Shown piece by piece: positions 61,625 through 64,000 of a stretch of 64,000 nucleotides of DNA. Both the position numbers and the translations under genes were made by a program. Positions within the stretch are counted from its first letter, which is position 1, and each line of letters opens with the position of its first letter. Source of the DNA: Geodermatophilaceae bacterium URHB0062 (GTDB taxonomy: Bacteria; Actinomycetota; Actinomycetes; Mycobacteriales; Geodermatophilaceae); NCBI GenBank assembly GCA_000620185.1, contig JHVO01000016.1, forward strand, positions 62,001 to 126,000. The letters run 5' to 3'. A model generated the notes under the pieces. That model was given only the letters and a program-made list of their open reading frames with translations, had not been told where the DNA came from and searched no databases.

Positions 61625-61975
61625 TCAGGCGGCGACGCGGTGGTGGTGGCAGCGACCGTTGGCGGTGCCGCGGGCCGCACAGGGCGCCCCGGCCTTGGTC
61701 CGGCCGCCGGAGTCCCCGCAGCGGACGGGGCCGATCGGCTGAGCCGCCGGAACGCTGCCGGCCCGACGCGTGAAGGGCAGGACGACGGCGTCGGCGGCCG
61801 GGGCAGGCTCGACGGTCGTGGCAGAGAGCGGAGCGGCGACCGGAGCCACCGGCGCCACGGGGGGCACGACCGCCGGCGAGCCGGCGGCCCGGTGGCGGGC
61901 GACAACGCGGCGGAGGGCCGCCGAGGCGGTCAGACCGGCGGTGAGGACGACGAGGGCGACGGAGGTGCGGCGCAT
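61625..61975 (-). CDS. Membrane-anchored protein with C-terminal Cys/His motif
   Basis: 116 residues. A hydrophobic N-terminal helix (VALVVLTAGLTASAALRRV) suggests a signal anchor. The middle is Pro/Ala/Val-rich. The C-terminus RCGDSGGRTKAGAPCAARGT (continuing ANGRCHHHR) matches the Cys/His pattern C-x-GxPC-x-GRC-x-H seen in small zinc-binding HGGAR-type motifs. No function is known. Confidence 0.6.
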   Translation of the reverse strand: MRRTSVALVVLTAGLTASAALRRVVARHRAAGSPAVVPPVAPVAPVAAPLSATTVEPAPAADAVVLPFTRRAGSVPAAQPIGPVRCGDSGGRTKAGAPCAARGTANGRCHHHRVAA

Positions 61976-62192
61976 GCCTAATCAATCGGCAGTCCACCAC
62001 CGGACGGGAACACGGTCGAGCGACCCGAGGCATCAAGGCAAAGCCGCTGACCGGTGTCACTCGTGCGCGCGCCCGTGGCGCCAGGGCGGAAGAGCGCGGC
62101 CCCGCGAGGAGGTGTCGGCAGGGGCCGGCCGATCTCGAGGCCCCCGTTCTCCCGACGGAGCAGCGGCACCGGAACCGCCGGTCAGGAGACGG

Positions 62193-62654
62193 TCACGGGC
62201 TCCGTGGGCGCTGCCACTCGGTCGGGGTCGACCGGGGGACGACGCGGTTCCCGGCCTGTGCGGCGACCCCGGGGTCGTCCGCGTACAGCCTGATCTGCAT
62301 CCCGCCAGGGTCGCGGAAGCCCATGGCGTGGCCGCGCGAGGCCGTGACGGTCGGGCTGTGCCAGCTGCCGAGGTCGTCGAGGGGCGTGGCCCGGTCGTCG
62401 AGTGCTTCCCGCGTCGTCGCGAGCACGAACGGATCCGCGTCCTCCAGGGCGGCGGCGAGCGCGGGGTTCTCGCGGAGCGCGAGCTCGAAGTCGGCACCGG
62501 GCACCCGGAAGCGCATGACCCGCACGACCCCGTCCTCGTCCTCGAAGGTCAGGGCGAGCTCCAACCCGGACACCTGCTCGTACCCGGCACGGCTGCGCGC
62601 CAGGGAGGACACCCAGATCGTGATGTGCCGGACCCCCGTCCCCCGTGCAGCCAT
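62193..62654 (-). CDS. VOC-family protein
   Basis: 153 residues. A glyoxalase/VOC fold: VRHITIWVSSLARSRAGYEQVSGL at the start, DPFVLATTREALDDRATPL in the middle and AMGFRDPGGMQIRLYADDP near the end. Metal ligands are weak (H10, H about 98, no clear Glu). Substrate unknown. ATG 62654 is used. Confidence 0.75.
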   Translation of the reverse strand: MAARGTGVRHITIWVSSLARSRAGYEQVSGLELALTFEDEDGVVRVMRFRVPGADFELALRENPALAAALEDADPFVLATTREALDDRATPLDDLGSWHSPTVTASRGHAMGFRDPGGMQIRLYADDPGVAAQAGNRVVPRSTPTEWQRPRSP

Positions 62655-62773
62655 GACAACGAGCCTGGAAGGACGAGGACCCTGCATCAGCGCTCGCGCG
62701 CCCGGCCGAACGCAAGCACCCGGGAACGCCGAACGCCGCCGGGTCCCCCCGACGGCGTCCTGTCGATCTCGGT

Positions 62774-62855
62774 GGGCAAGGGGGGAGTTGAACCCCCACG
62801 TCCTTTCGGACACACGGACCTGAACCGTGCGCGTCTGCCATTCCGCCACTTGCCC
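62774..62855 (-). tRNA. tRNA-Leu (CAG)
   Basis: Acceptor arms GGGCAAG and CTTGCCC pair perfectly. The anticodon stem is CACGG/CCGTG with loop TTCAGGT, giving anticodon CAG. A long variable arm (GTCCGAAAGGAC) and the T-arm GTTCAACTC are present. No CCA is encoded. Confidence 0.97.
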
Positions 62856-62953
62856 TGGCGAGCGCCGACATTAGCAGTTCCCCGCGCGGCCACCGGCGAG
62901 GGGGTTGGTCGCCGGCCGCCGGACAGCCCTCCGCGGAACCACCATCGGGGCGT

Positions 62954-62996
62954 CGCGGGTTCCTGGCCGGTAACCCGCGCGCGTCCCGGCTACGAT
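62954..62996 (+). promoter_or_regulatory. Hairpin and possible -10 box upstream of fhaA
   Basis: CGCGGGTT (62954-62961) and AACCCGCG (62972-62979) form an 8-bp perfect stem. TACGAT (62991-62996) resembles a -10 element about 47 bp before the fhaA start; no good -35 is seen. Confidence 0.3.
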
Positions 62997-63042
62997 CACG
63001 TTGGCACAGCATGACAACCGGGGCGACCGCAAAGGAGCGACT

Positions 63043-63870
63043 GTGGGTGTGCTGCAGCGCTTCGAGCGACGGCTCGAAGGCATGGTCGGCCTGGCGTTCG
63101 CGCGCATCTTCAAGGGCAAGGTGCACCCGGCCGAGATCGCCAAGGCCCTGCAGCGCGAGGCCGACGAGCAGCGCTCCGTCCTCGGCGAGGGCCGCGTGCT
63201 GGCGCCCAACGTCTACGTCGTCCGCCTCGGCGAGACCGACTTCGGCCACCTCGGCCAGTGGTCGGACCAGCTGGCCTCCGAGCTCGCCGACATGGTCTCC
63301 GAGCACATCGACGACGAGGGCTACCAGGTCTTCGACAAGGTGACCGTGCGGCTCGAGCAGGACGACGACCTGCCCACCGGCGTCTTCGAGGTCAGCTCCC
63401 TGGTCGCCGACCCCGCCGCGCAGCCGGCGTCCCGCGAGGAGTTCGCCGTCCCCCCGCCGACCGGCGGCCCCATGACCGGCCACCCCCCGCTCCCGCCGCT
63501 CCCCCCGCTGCGCGGGCGGGTGTCCGGCGACACCGGCAGGCAGGGTCCCTCGATCACCGGCCGCGCCGGCTCCCGGCCCGGCGTCACGCACGTCCTCGTC
63601 GTCGACGGTCCGGGCACCCGGCACGAGCTCACTACCGGGCGCAACGTCATCGGCCGCGGCACGGAGGCCGACATCCGCCTGCCCGACACCGGCGTCAGCC
63701 GCAAGCACGTCGACGTCGTCCTCGACGGCGGCACGGCGACGGCGGAGGACCTGGGCTCCACCAACGGCACCCTCGTCAACGGCCGCCGGATCACCCGGCA
63801 GCCGCTCTCGGACGGCGACGTCATCCGCATCGGCCACTCGGTGCTCGTCTACCGGCAGGACGGCGCGTGA
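63043..63870 (+). CDS. fhaA: FhaA, DUF3662 and FHA domain protein
   Basis: 275 residues. N-terminal DUF3662 domain (about 1-120; LQRFERRLEGMVGLAFARIFKGKVHPAEIAKAL), a Pro/Gly-rich linker (about 130-185) and a C-terminal FHA domain (about 190-275; GRGTEADIRLPDTGVSRKHVDV, STNGTLVNG, the phosphothreonine-binding loops). In actinobacteria FhaA is a PknB substrate partner that regulates cell-wall synthesis. GTG 63043 follows AAGGAG. Confidence 0.95.
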   Translation: MGVLQRFERRLEGMVGLAFARIFKGKVHPAEIAKALQREADEQRSVLGEGRVLAPNVYVVRLGETDFGHLGQWSDQLASELADMVSEHIDDEGYQVFDKVTVRLEQDDDLPTGVFEVSSLVADPAAQPASREEFAVPPPTGGPMTGHPPLPPLPPLRGRVSGDTGRQGPSITGRAGSRPGVTHVLVVDGPGTRHELTTGRNVIGRGTEADIRLPDTGVSRKHVDVVLDGGTATAEDLGSTNGTLVNGRRITRQPLSDGDVIRIGHSVLVYRQDGA

Positions 63871-63937
63871 GCCGGCCGACGCAGGCGCGCACCAGCACTC
63901 CCCGGTACGGCAGGGCCGCACGGAGGGGCGCACGGTC

Positions 63938-64000
63938 GTGACCCCGGAGATCGTCCTTCAGGTGTTCCGCTTCGGCTTCCTGCTGCTGCTGTGGCTGTTC
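63938..64000 (+). CDS. fhaB: FhaB, N-terminal fragment (runs off the window)
   Basis: Only 21 codons are inside the window: a hydrophobic N-terminal segment (VLQVFRFGFLLLLWLF) that matches the membrane anchor of FhaB/FipA, the gene that normally follows fhaA. GTG 63938 follows GGAGGGG. The identification rests mainly on position and composition. Confidence 0.7.
   Translation, partial: MTPEIVLQVFRFGFLLLLWLF

Overview
The window is very GC-rich DNA with GTG starts and short GTGA/ATGA gene overlaps, and is typical of a high-GC actinobacterium. The gene mix (GAF-ANTAR regulator, paired HATPase/SpoIIE regulators, several GGDEF/EAL/PilZ proteins, a DUF222-HNH protein, EfeUOB, FhaA/FhaB) and the dispersed repeats suggest a relative of Geodermatophilaceae (Blastococcus, Geodermatophilus, Modestobacter). 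This placement is inferred, not tested. The right end carries a parS-like palindrome, a tRNA-Leu(CAG) and the start of the fhaA-fhaB cluster, which usually lies near oriC.

Layout. 0-8 kb: a truncated phosphoribosyltransferase, a chemoreceptor, an RlmG/RsmC-like methyltransferase coupled to msrA, and mixed small enzymes. 8.1-12 kb: a Mut7-C RNase-like protein, then a TPP riboswitch controlling a thiamine-type ECF transporter (S, fused A-A', T). 12-20 kb: two HATPase anti-sigma-type proteins, one beside a PAS-PAS-GAF-SpoIIE phosphatase and one beside a GAF-ANTAR protein, separated by gene-poor DNA and a nucleoside hydrolase. 20-30 kb: a pair of dynamin-like GTPases, a PilZ protein, two c-di-GMP turnover proteins and a NYN-domain protein. 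30-40 kb: AidB-like acyl-CoA dehydrogenase, CinA, a PASTA Ser/Thr kinase, and the efeUOB iron operon with an IdeR/DtxR-like box. 40-48 kb: a cluster of repeat hairpins, a GntR-pfkA divergon with duplicated operators, TetR, CYTH-CHAD, and PRC-barrel proteins.

48.5-53 kb is the most distinctive part. It is one tightly overlapping minus-strand operon with two paralogous TasA/camelysin-like secreted proteins, a SipW-type signal peptidase, a membrane GGDEF protein and a DNRLRE-domain secreted protein. It reads as a matrix-fibre export module with a c-di-GMP enzyme built in. A 21-bp motif upstream of it also occurs upstream of the chemoreceptor at the left end.

53-64 kb holds housekeeping-type enzymes (nitrilase family, aminotransferase, RNB exonuclease, S4, MOSC, HhH glycosylase-like, acyl-CoA dehydrogenase), a parS-like site, an inverted pair of DnaA-box-like sequences, a 13-bp tandem array, tRNA-Leu, fhaA and the first codons of fhaB.

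A dispersed hairpin repeat occurs four times (positions 4, 3308, 40216 and 40316). Its core is fixed, its arms differ between copies but still pair, and a T-rich tail follows. One copy lies inside the open frame at the N-terminus of the methyltransferase and another abuts the truncated phosphoribosyltransferase.
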